From Deltaproteobacteria bacterium (GTDB lineage: Bacteria > Desulfobacterota > Desulfobacteria > Desulfobacterales > BuS5): a DNA stretch of 8,032 nucleotides. A program made the translations under genes and the position numbers. Under the pieces are notes generated by a model. It ran no database searches and had not been told where the DNA came from. It worked only from the letters and a program-made list of their open reading frames with translations. Positions 1 to 6,569 of the stretch are shown piece by piece; within the stretch, counting starts at the first letter, position 1; each line of letters starts with the position of its first letter. Where the stretch lies: the NCBI GenBank assembly GCA_021157555.1, contig JAGGWL010000151.1, forward strand, positions 1 to 8,032, written 5' to 3'.

Positions 1-1
1 C

Positions 2-994
2 AGCATCATATCTTCCGGAATTAAAGATTTGGAGTTATATGAAAGATTGCGAATATTATCAATTTTGCTTTTGGATTTAACATACAGGGATAATGATTTT
101 TCTCGAAAAGAATTAAATCAGGCAGTAAATAAAGCATTAAAAACTGTTACAAAAATATTTAATAAAGAACTAAAGCAGATCAACAAGCTGTCATCTTTGG
201 ATATTATCAGTCTAATGGTGCCTTTTGAACGGGCTTATCTTGCGCTTCTGCCATCAATCAAAATATCGGATATTTTTGTAAAAAAGTGGAAATACATATC
301 AAAATATATAAACGATACAGATATTATTGTAATTTTTGATTATATATTTGAAGACAATACTTTGGAATTAATAGAAAAAGAGATTCATAGAAGAAATTCA
401 AAGGCAATAGAGCCGCAAAAAGCCATTATGGATTTTTACCTTGCTGTTATTAAATATATACAAGGTGAGGAGATTACTTCATCACGGTTTGATACTATAA
501 TTGATAATGCCGATATGAAGACACTTCAAGAAGTTCAGGCAGTTTCACGGAAACTTGCAGGTCACACTTCAGGAGCCCTGCAAGCAGCTCTTGCCACCTT
601 TAATTTTAATGTGCTCAATGAATATTCCCATAAGATGTTTGATGATTATGACGATTATTATGATAACGATTATGATGATGATGATGATGATGATTATGAT
701 ACATTTTTAAACTTGCCAAATATGGATTTTGATTTCGATTTTAATAAATCAGGCATTCTTTCCGATGAGATGTTTTTACAGAAAGCCGAGCATTTTGTTC
801 AGTCTTTACATTTTAATGCTCTTCCTGATGAAATGATTAAAATGTTAAGGAATTCTATACGTTCTAATCACAAAGGACAGAAGTCTTTGGATGTGATATG
901 CAACGCAATAAAACGAGTTAAGAATAAAGAGATATCCCGTGAAGTTAAAATATTTTTTTTAGGAACAGGCACGAAAGGACTTGGTGAAAAATAG
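2..994 (+). CDS. Uncharacterised helical protein with Asp/Tyr-rich run, 5' partial
   Basis: I do not recognise the family. The reading frame is open to the left edge of the window, so the true start is probably upstream. The first usable in-window start is TTG at 29 (321 residues), and residue numbers here count from it. The protein is rich in Ile, Lys, Leu and Asp, looks mainly alpha-helical, and shows no signal peptide or membrane segment. Its most obvious feature is an acidic low-complexity stretch at about 205-235: alternating Asp and Tyr, then seven consecutive Asp (216-222) encoded by seven GAT codons, then an alternating Asp-Phe segment. The C-terminal 80 residues again look like an ordinary helical domain. 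The TAG stop at 992-994 lies one base before the ATG of the J-domain gene, so the two are probably translationally coupled. By position it may be a client adaptor or regulator of the downstream Hsp70 system. That is context only. Confidence 0.8.
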   Translation, partial: SIISSGIKDLELYERLRILSILLLDLTYRDNDFSRKELNQAVNKALKTVTKIFNKELKQINKLSSLDIISLMVPFERAYLALLPSIKISDIFVKKWKYISKYINDTDIIVIFDYIFEDNTLELIEKEIHRRNSKAIEPQKAIMDFYLAVIKYIQGEEITSSRFDTIIDNADMKTLQEVQAVSRKLAGHTSGALQAALATFNFNVLNEYSHKMFDDYDDYYDNDYDDDDDDDYDTFLNLPNMDFDFDFNKSGILSDEMFLQKAEHFVQSLHFNALPDEMIKMLRNSIRSNHKGQKSLDVICNAIKRVKNKEISREVKIFFLGTGTKGLGEK

Positions 995-995
995 A

Positions 996-1298
996 ATGCT
1001 TACTTATTATCTCACGCTTGGTCTTTCGCCGGATGTATCGGATGCTGATATCCGTAAATCCTACCTGGATTTGGTAAAAAAAAATACACCTGAAAAAAAT
1101 CCAGCTCGATTCAAACAAATTACAGAAGCTTATGAAAAAATTAACACTAAAAGAAGACGTATTGAATCAAAAATTTTTAATGGTCTGACAACAGCCAACT
1201 ATGAACAAGCCTTATATGAATTAGTTACAGCTCGTGAAATGAAAAAAGCACGGGCAGGCTTGCGGGAACTGTTCAAAGCTGAAAAAGAACTGCGATAA
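996..1298 (+). CDS. Small J-domain protein with degenerate HPD motif (TPE)
   Basis: This 100-residue protein is essentially a J domain plus a short helical tail. Helix I starts at YYLTLGL (4-10), helix II is IRKSYLDLVKK (19-29), and helix III is FKQITEAYEKI (39-49), all at the spacing of DnaJ N-terminal domains. The loop that normally carries His-Pro-Asp reads Thr-Pro-Glu (31-33), followed by a normal Lys-Asn-Pro. In canonical J proteins HPD triggers Hsp70 ATP hydrolysis, so this protein is either a non-stimulating J-like adaptor or is matched to an unusual Hsp70. It has no Gly/Phe region, zinc finger or substrate-binding domain. Residues 60-100 form a charged helical tail. I chose ATG 996 because it abuts the previous stop and starts just before helix I. 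GTG 984, with AAGGA four bases upstream, and TTG 981 are alternatives that overlap the upstream gene. Confidence 0.88.
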   Translation: MLTYYLTLGLSPDVSDADIRKSYLDLVKKNTPEKNPARFKQITEAYEKINTKRRRIESKIFNGLTTANYEQALYELVTAREMKKARAGLRELFKAEKELR

Positions 1299-1319
1299 AA
1301 ATGATTGGAAAATTTAAAG

Positions 1320-2084
1320 ATGTTTCGTGATAAACTGTACAAAAAAATTCAAGTTTGTTACAAAAAATTTCAAAAAAAAATTATTCTGCCGCCAATTAAA
1401 CGCTTTGTAGTGTTTTTGTCAAGAATAGTAGAAGATAATGGTGAACAGGTTGAGTGGAAGGAGCAGGTCATGAACGATTTTGGCTCATGGCTGGCTGAAT
1501 TGCCTGATATACCACAGGAAAAAAACGGAACTTTGGATAGATGCGACCTTTTTACTCTTTTATCCGAATTTACAGCATTGCGGCAAGAGATTAAAATACA
1601 GAATCGGGAACAATCAAAAATGCTGGGCAGCTTTACATCTTTTATTGATACATATAAGGAAACAACTGAGCTTTTCAGGCAAAGGTCAAAAGAACTGGAT
1701 TCTTTGGAAGAAAGAATAAGACTTGAATCAGAGAAAAAAATAGTTAAACTTTTTCTGGATTTACGCGACGGACTTATTCGCGGATTATCAGCAGCTACAA
1801 AAGCAGTAAAATCAAAAAGTTTTTTCCGTCCTCCTCCCAAAGGGATTGAAGAGATTGTGGAGGGATATGAAATGGCTATCCGGCGTTTTGACCGTGCATT
1901 ATCCATGATTGATATATATCCTGTTCAGACTGTCGGTCATCCATTTAATCCCAGGACAATGAGAGCGGTTGAGAAAAATACTGTTAAAGGGATGGAAAAA
2001 GAGATTGTGCTTGAAGAGCATGTGTGCGGATTTATACGAAATGATAAGGTGTTTAAAATAGCAGAGGTAGTAGTCAATAATTAA
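1320..2084 (+). CDS. GrpE-like nucleotide exchange factor (long, divergent)
   Basis: GrpE proteins are dimers that release ADP from Hsp70. The C-terminal part, about residues 200-252, follows the GrpE beta-wing pattern: a GHPFNPRTMRAV block corresponding to the FDPNxHxAV signature, then a VLEEHVCGFIRNDKVFKIAEVVV block corresponding to the QKGY-x-L-x-x-R-x-x-R-x-A-x-V segment. Before it, about 70-160 is a long charged helix, the expected GrpE dimerisation stalk. At 254 residues it is longer than typical GrpE (about 160-200), because of a basic, aromatic N-terminal extension of some 60 residues. ATG 1320, with GGAA nine bases upstream, is preferred; TTG 1305 adds five residues. It begins 21 nt after the J-domain stop, and its stop overlaps the ribosome site of the Hsp70 gene. 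I expect it to serve that Hsp70 rather than the housekeeping DnaK, but this is inference. Confidence 0.85.
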   Translation: MFRDKLYKKIQVCYKKFQKKIILPPIKRFVVFLSRIVEDNGEQVEWKEQVMNDFGSWLAELPDIPQEKNGTLDRCDLFTLLSEFTALRQEIKIQNREQSKMLGSFTSFIDTYKETTELFRQRSKELDSLEERIRLESEKKIVKLFLDLRDGLIRGLSAATKAVKSKSFFRPPPKGIEEIVEGYEMAIRRFDRALSMIDIYPVQTVGHPFNPRTMRAVEKNTVKGMEKEIVLEEHVCGFIRNDKVFKIAEVVVNN

Positions 2085-2088
2085 GGAG
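2083..2088 (+). promoter_or_regulatory. Strong ribosome binding site of the Hsp70 gene
   Basis: AAGGAG lies seven bases before ATG 2096 and shares its first two bases with the TAA stop of the GrpE-like gene. It is the best Shine-Dalgarno match among the genes of this operon, consistent with the Hsp70 being made in larger amounts than its co-factors. The overlap with the stop implies coupling. Confidence 0.8.
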
Positions 2089-2095
2089 ATCTTTA

Positions 2096-3826
2096 ATGGA
2101 ACCAATAGTAGGTATAGACCTTGGAACAACAAACTCCGAGATTGCTTTTATAATTAATAAAAATGCTGAAATTATCAAGGATAACGACAATGGAATTGTC
2201 CCTTCATGTGTCGGCCTGGGAGATAATGAAGAAATTATTGTAGGGATGGAAGCCTTAAACAGATTTGTACTGGCCCCTGATGCCACGGTTCTTTCTGTTA
2301 AACGCTTAATGGGAACTACTGAAAAAATTGTTTTAAAAGATTCTTCATATCTTCCACAGGAAATATCTGCGTTTATCCTAAAGGCTCTGAAAGAAAGGGC
2401 TGAAAAAAAAATCAAACAAACAATATCAAAAGCGGTAATAACAGTTCCTGCCTATTTTACAGATGTACAGCGTAATGCCACAAAAGAAGCCGGAGAAATT
2501 GCAGGAATGGAGGTTGTAAGGATAATTAACGAACCAACCGCAGCGGCTCTGGCATATGAAAGTGACAATCCTGATAATCAAAGAATTCTTGTTTATGATC
2601 TTGGGGGTGGAACCTTTGATGTGTCAATTGTAAAAATAGAAAACGGTGTTGTGGAAGTATTATCCAGCACAGGCGATAATCATCTTGGCGGCGATGATTT
2701 TGATATGAAAATTGTTGATCTGCTTGTAACCTATCTTTCTGAAAATAATAAAATTTCCGTAACTAACGACAAAACTGTTATGGCTAGGCTTAAACGAGCA
2801 GCCATTGATGCAAAAATAACATTGTCAAATCTTCCCTATGCTAAAATAGAAGAAGATCATATTGCAAAAAAAGGATGGAAAGACATCCATCTTTCCTATG
2901 AGCTTTCGCGCATTGATTTTGAAGAAATGATTGATGAATACCTTTCCAGGACAAACGATTCAATCAGCAAGGCGCTAAAGGATGCTGCATTGCTGCCATC
3001 TGCAATTGACAAGATTATCCTTGTAGGCGGCTCCACAAGAATCCCCAAAATATCGGAAATGATAGAAAAAAAATTCGGCAAACTTCCACATAGTGAAATA
3101 GATCCGGATCTTTGCGTGGCGCTTGGGGCAGCTATCCAGGCTGGCCGTGAAATGGGTATGGATTCATCAAGTGTTTTGCTGGATATAACGCCCTATACAT
3201 TCGGTACCTCGGCCATAGGATATATTGACAGCGTTTACAGCCTTACAAAATTTGTTCCTATGATACGCCGCAATTCCAAACTGCCTGCAGGAAAAAGTGA
3301 GGCATTTTATACAGCCGTAGACAATCAGGAAAAGGTGGACATAACAGTATATCAAGGTGAAGAACCTAATGCCCTTGGCAATGTACTTATAGGCACATAT
3401 TCCTTTACTTTGAGCAAAGCGCCGTCCGGAAGCGTTATTATTCTACGTTTTGAGCTTGATATAAACGGTATCCTGAAAATTGAAGCTATTGAAAAAGAGA
3501 GCGGCAAAAAAATAAATGCGGTCGTAGAAAATGCGCTCTCTGAATTTTCGGGCCAGGATCTGGCTGCATCAAAAGCAAAGATAGAACAAGGCTGGGGAAA
3601 AGGTTTAGAGCTTTTGGATAAGAATGGCTCGGAAACAATAATGCCTGATGAAATTAATAAAATTATCGAACAAGCCGAATCTGTTCTTGAAGAAGCGCCT
3701 GAAGAAGATCGTGATGAGATAATTAATCTTATTGAAGATATCAAAGACGCTATTGATGACGATAGACTTGATGACGCCAAAGAGTCATGCAATGAACTCG
3801 AAGAAATTTTATTTTATCTTGGCTGA
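2096..3826 (+). CDS. HscC-like Hsp70 chaperone
   Basis: A complete Hsp70 of 576 residues. The nucleotide-binding domain carries GIDLGTTNS (6-14), the catalytic Lys of SVKRLMG (69), NEPTAAALAY (146-154), YDLGGGTFD (167-175) and LVGGSTRIP (309-317). The interdomain linker is VLLDITP (360-366), followed by a beta substrate-binding domain with DINGIL (455-460) and a short acidic helical lid (about 480-576). Compared with DnaK (638 residues), subdomain IB lacks some 20 residues between KRLMG and the QEISA block, the lid is short, and there is no DnaK-like C-terminal tail. These traits, plus GKLP...DP...VALGAAIQA and DITPYTFG, match my recollection of E. coli HscC (556 residues) better than DnaK or HscA. 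Active-site residues look intact, so it should be a working ATPase. It is flanked by its own J-like and GrpE-like genes. Its client is unknown. The Hsp70 call is certain; the HscC subgroup is likely. Confidence 0.96.
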   Translation: MEPIVGIDLGTTNSEIAFIINKNAEIIKDNDNGIVPSCVGLGDNEEIIVGMEALNRFVLAPDATVLSVKRLMGTTEKIVLKDSSYLPQEISAFILKALKERAEKKIKQTISKAVITVPAYFTDVQRNATKEAGEIAGMEVVRIINEPTAAALAYESDNPDNQRILVYDLGGGTFDVSIVKIENGVVEVLSSTGDNHLGGDDFDMKIVDLLVTYLSENNKISVTNDKTVMARLKRAAIDAKITLSNLPYAKIEEDHIAKKGWKDIHLSYELSRIDFEEMIDEYLSRTNDSISKALKDAALLPSAIDKIILVGGSTRIPKISEMIEKKFGKLPHSEIDPDLCVALGAAIQAGREMGMDSSSVLLDITPYTFGTSAIGYIDSVYSLTKFVPMIRRNSKLPAGKSEAFYTAVDNQEKVDITVYQGEEPNALGNVLIGTYSFTLSKAPSGSVIILRFELDINGILKIEAIEKESGKKINAVVENALSEFSGQDLAASKAKIEQGWGKGLELLDKNGSETIMPDEINKIIEQAESVLEEAPEEDRDEIINLIEDIKDAIDDDRLDDAKESCNELEEILFYLG

Positions 3827-3831
3827 AAATT

Positions 3832-4194
3832 ATGAAAAGATGTCCCACATGCAATGCTAAACATTCAGGGAAAAGAATCTGCCATCGCTGCAAAACCGAT
3901 TTAGGACAACTGTTTGATATCAAAGCGATGGCTGCCGCGCACACAGCTAAAGCAAATGCAGCATATAAAGTGGATAACTTCAGCAGGATGTTTTATCATG
4001 CCAGGCGTTCATATTCCCTGTGTCAAACTCCGGAATCTATAAAAATATTTGCATGTGCAGCATTGCTTAATAAAAAATTCGACCTTGCATTTTTTTTAAG
4101 TAACGTAATTAGGAACGAGGACAAAATAACTTCCCCAACTATGCATCACAGCTTCAGGCCATCTTTGCCCGATCTGAAAGCACAAAAATCTTGA
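3832..4194 (+). CDS. Small zinc-ribbon protein with helical repeat-like tail
   Basis: A protein of 120 residues. The N-terminus carries two CxxC knuckles, CPTC (4-7) and CHRC (17-20), separated by nine residues. This is a classic four-cysteine zinc ribbon. Residues 30-90 are helical and Ala-rich, with a pattern (AAYKVDNFSRMFYHARRSYSL, then ESIKIFACAALL) suggestive of one or two TPR-like hairpins. There is no signal peptide or membrane helix. The gene starts five bases after the Hsp70 stop without a good Shine-Dalgarno, so it is probably translated by coupling. The last residues (about 113-120) are encoded by the left arm of the palindrome at 4170-4234, and the tail after about residue 98 looks unlike the rest. 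The C-terminus may therefore have been replaced by a repeat insertion. I do not recognise a named family; a role as adaptor for the Hsp70 machine is inferred from position. Confidence 0.82.
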   Translation: MKRCPTCNAKHSGKRICHRCKTDLGQLFDIKAMAAAHTAKANAAYKVDNFSRMFYHARRSYSLCQTPESIKIFACAALLNKKFDLAFFLSNVIRNEDKITSPTMHHSFRPSLPDLKAQKS

Positions 4195-4234
4195 AATAGC
4201 TCGCTATTCCTGCAACTTTTGTACTTTCAGATCG
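4170..4234. repeat. Nested palindrome between convergent genes; candidate bidirectional terminator
   Basis: The outer arms 4170-4187 and 4217-4234 are 18-base inverted repeats with a single mismatch (C4181 against A4223). That pair becomes a G-U wobble in RNA of the - strand. Between them sits a small perfect hairpin with arms AATAG (4195-4199) and CTATT (4204-4208) and a CTCG loop. On the - strand this inner hairpin is followed by a T-rich stretch ending in five T, so it could end the hemW transcript. It could also end the + strand operon, though no U-tract follows the outer stem. Weaker pairing continues outward (about 4155-4169 with 4235-4245). It overlaps the 3' end of the zinc-ribbon gene. 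It could instead be a dispersed palindromic repeat. Confidence 0.7.
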
Positions 4235-4291
4235 AACAAACCTGACCTAAATCTGTGCGCCTACTTGTGGAAGTTATTTCGTCCACGTTCC

Positions 4292-5473
4292 TTAGGGAAG
4301 ATTTCCCACTATCATAGAAGTAACGCTGTCATGCAGCAGCAACCCTTTTGGCGTGAGCGCACAACGATATTGCCCGGCTGTCAGATACCCTTTTTTTTCA
4401 AGATAATAGACTGTTTTGCCAAATTGATCATAAAAACCCGAACCGAATCGTTGTTCAAATTTTTCAATATCTATCCCTTCAGAGGTTCTCATACCGAGGA
4501 AGATTGATTCCATTATCTGCTGCTCTCTTGTCAAAAGCTCTTTTTCCATAATCGGAGACCTGTTTTCAGCAATAGATTTTATATATTCCTTCAGATTCGA
4601 AGTATTCCACCAGCGCGCAGGTTCTATATAAGAATGGGCTGACGGGCCGAGTCCGATATAAGGAATATTCGACCAGTATTTTTGATTGTGCCTTGATCTT
4701 CGGTCTGTTCCGACTATCTTTGCATCTAATGCAAAATTAGATATTTCATATTGTTCATAAGCGTTTTCTTTTAAAAAACAGGTTGTTATTTCAAATAAAG
4801 TCCCAACTGTTCTTTCTGGCAGAGGACAAAAACTGTTATTTTTCCGGGCTTGCTGCAGAGGAGTTCCTTTTTCATAAGTAAGTATATAGCAGGAAAGATG
4901 CTCTGGCCTGAATTTAACAGTTTTTTTCAGATCAGCTGTCCAGCTCTCGACGCTCTGCTCCGGAAGACCGTAAATAAGATCAAGCCCGATATTATCAAAA
5001 CCTGCATCACGAGCCGTTTGAATGCCAAAAACGGCATCTGCTGCAGAATGTATCCGCCCTAGAAAATTCAGGTTTTTATCCTGAAATGACTGAATCCCAA
5101 TATTAATCCGATTTACTCCGGCCTTTTTGAATTCTTTTAATCTTGCAAGAGTCACTGTGCCGGGATTCACTTCCATGGTAATTTCGGCAGCTATACTTAT
5201 ATTAAATCTCTTATATGCGGCGGAGATAATTTTAGCTGTCTGGGCGGGTTCAAGCAGAGAGGGGGTTCCGCCTCCCAAATAAATCGTGTTAAAAACAAGC
5301 TCTGAATTGCCTGCCAGTAGCATCTCTCCAAGCAAAGCATTTATAAATTCATTTTGCAGCGTTATATCCGTAATTGAAAAAAAATTGCAATATGAACACT
5401 TTCTTAAGCAAAAAGGTATATGAATATAAAGCCCTGCCGAGAAATCCGGCTCACCCTGAATCTCTGGGTTCAT
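4292..5473 (-). CDS. hemW: Radical-SAM family heme chaperone HemW
   Basis: HemW is a cytoplasmic heme chaperone of the HemN-like radical SAM family, long misannotated as oxygen-independent coproporphyrinogen III oxidase. At 393 residues it matches the usual length (E. coli YggW 378). The cluster motif CxxxCxYC is at C22, C26 and C29, followed by a GGGTP block (67-71) and an EVNPGT block (101-106). The HemW-specific HNxxYW motif, linked to heme binding, is present as HNQKYW (262-267), which separates it from true HemN. The C-terminal 100 residues form the usual HemN C-terminal wing domain. I chose ATG 5473 because AAGAGGGA lies just upstream and the protein then begins a few residues before the conserved YIHIPFC strand. 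The frame extends to 5509, but those residues lie inside tgt. The start overlaps the tgt end by 23 bases. Confidence 0.95.
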   Translation of the reverse strand: MNPEIQGEPDFSAGLYIHIPFCLRKCSYCNFFSITDITLQNEFINALLGEMLLAGNSELVFNTIYLGGGTPSLLEPAQTAKIISAAYKRFNISIAAEITMEVNPGTVTLARLKEFKKAGVNRINIGIQSFQDKNLNFLGRIHSAADAVFGIQTARDAGFDNIGLDLIYGLPEQSVESWTADLKKTVKFRPEHLSCYILTYEKGTPLQQARKNNSFCPLPERTVGTLFEITTCFLKENAYEQYEISNFALDAKIVGTDRRSRHNQKYWSNIPYIGLGPSAHSYIEPARWWNTSNLKEYIKSIAENRSPIMEKELLTREQQIMESIFLGMRTSEGIDIEKFEQRFGSGFYDQFGKTVYYLEKKGYLTAGQYRCALTPKGLLLHDSVTSMIVGNLP

Positions 5474-6566
5474 AAAAATCCCTCTTAAAAACATCAAAAG
5501 AGTCATCAATAATTGCGGTGCGCATGCGCTGCATGAGGGTTTTGAAGTAATAAATATTATGGATTGTATTTAGGCGGTAAGAGAGAAGTTCTCTGGATGT
5601 ATAAAGATGACGAAGATATGCCCTTGAATAGTTTCTGCAGGTATAGCACCCGCATTCTGGTTCTACGGGATCTGTATCATGCCTGAAACGGGCATTTGAA
5701 ATATTAATAGTTCCGTATTTTGTAAAAAGTTGACCGTTGCGGGCGTTTCTTGTCGGCATAACACAGTCGAACATATCTGCCCCAAGCTCCACAAGTTCAA
5801 CAAGATCTTCCGGTGTACCGATTCCCATCATATATCTCGGCTTACGGTCAGGCAGAAGAGGCAGGGTCTGTTCCGCAACCTCAAGCATGATATCTTTAGG
5901 TTCGCCAACACTCAAACCACCCACAGCATAACCAGGCAGGTCTATCTCCATAAGCGCTTGTGCGGAAACCTTTCTTAAATCATCGAACATACCACCCTGG
6001 ACAATGCCAAATAATGCATTCTCCGTTCCCGAATTCTCCCAAGCTGTTTTACACCTGAATGCCCATCTGGTAGTAAGTTCCATAGCCTTGCCAGCCTCTT
6101 CTCTTGATGCCGGATATTTAATGCACTGATCCAGACACATCATTATATCAGAGTTTAGGCAAGCCTGAATTTCGATTGCTTTTTCCGGAGTAAGCATATG
6201 ACTTGAGCCATCAATATGAGACTGAAAAGAATAACCCTCTTCGGTTATCTTGGATAGTTTTGCCAGGGAAAAAACCTGAAATCCACCACTGTCCGTTAAA
6301 ATCGGTTTTTTCCAGTTCATAAAATTATGCAAACCTGAAAAAAGATTGATCGTCTCACATCCGGGGCGCAGATAAAGATGATATGTATTTCCCAGAATAA
6401 TCTGCACGCCAATATCAAGAAGCTCTTCAGGAGAGATAGATTTCACGCTTGCAAGTGTCCCAACCGGCATAAACACAGGCGTTTCGATAATACCGTGGGA
6501 AGTATTGATACATCCGGCTCTTGCTTTGGTGGTTGAGGATTTTGAGATAATATTAAAGTTAAACAT
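5451..6566 (-). CDS. tgt: Queuine/preQ1 tRNA-guanine transglycosylase
   Basis: Tgt exchanges guanine 34 of tRNAs with GUN anticodons for preQ1, the committing step of bacterial queuosine formation. The 371-residue protein is full length (E. coli 375). TDSGGFQVFSL carries the catalytic Asp (92), and MFDCVMPTRNARNGQ carries the nucleophilic Asp (267). The base pocket shows Asp146, Gln190 in GIVQGG and the GGLSVGE loop (216-222). The zinc site is complete: C305, C307, C310 and H336. One mild oddity is Asp-Gln-Cys at 146-148, where most bacterial enzymes have Asp-Glu-Cys; the Cys fits preQ1 rather than queuine use. The ATG lies three bases after the queA stop with no clear Shine-Dalgarno, so translation probably depends on queA. 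It works in the same pathway as its neighbour QueA. Confidence 0.97.
   Translation of the reverse strand: MFNFNIISKSSTTKARAGCINTSHGIIETPVFMPVGTLASVKSISPEELLDIGVQIILGNTYHLYLRPGCETINLFSGLHNFMNWKKPILTDSGGFQVFSLAKLSKITEEGYSFQSHIDGSSHMLTPEKAIEIQACLNSDIMMCLDQCIKYPASREEAGKAMELTTRWAFRCKTAWENSGTENALFGIVQGGMFDDLRKVSAQALMEIDLPGYAVGGLSVGEPKDIMLEVAEQTLPLLPDRKPRYMMGIGTPEDLVELVELGADMFDCVMPTRNARNGQLFTKYGTINISNARFRHDTDPVEPECGCYTCRNYSRAYLRHLYTSRELLSYRLNTIHNIYYFKTLMQRMRTAIIDDSFDVFKRDFYEPRDSG
5479..5486 (-). promoter_or_regulatory. Ribosome binding site deciding the hemW start
   Basis: On the - strand AAGAGGGA precedes ATG 5473 by five bases. It lies inside the tgt coding region and favours this start over the in-frame ATG at 5509, which sits deeper in tgt. 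Confidence 0.65.
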
Positions 6567-6569
6567 AGT

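Noticed and set aside
1370..1906. 178-codon open frame on the - strand
   Set aside because: It is antisense to the GrpE-like gene, is Ser-rich with no recognisable motif, and the + strand frame has clear family signatures.
2672..2680. Asn in place of the DnaK Thr199 in GDNHLGG of the Hsp70
   Set aside because: Asn at this site is common in functional bacterial DnaK proteins, for example in Bacillus, so it is not evidence of lost ATPase activity.
3352..3792. 146-codon Ser-rich open frame on the - strand
   Set aside because: It is a shadow of the Hsp70 C-terminal region; the poly-Ser bias is what antisense reading of Asp/Glu/Ala codons gives.
4267..4286. Short inverted repeat GTGGA/TCCAC just past the hemW stop
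   Set aside because: A 5-bp stem with a 10-base loop and no T-tract is too weak to call a terminator.
4265..4507. 80-codon + strand frame after the zinc-ribbon gene
   Set aside because: It lies almost wholly antisense to the hemW 3' end, has no ribosome site and no motif.
5474..5509. Upstream extension of hemW to ATG 5509
   Set aside because: It would deepen the overlap with tgt to 59 bases and adds residues with no family match, while ATG 5473 has a good ribosome site.
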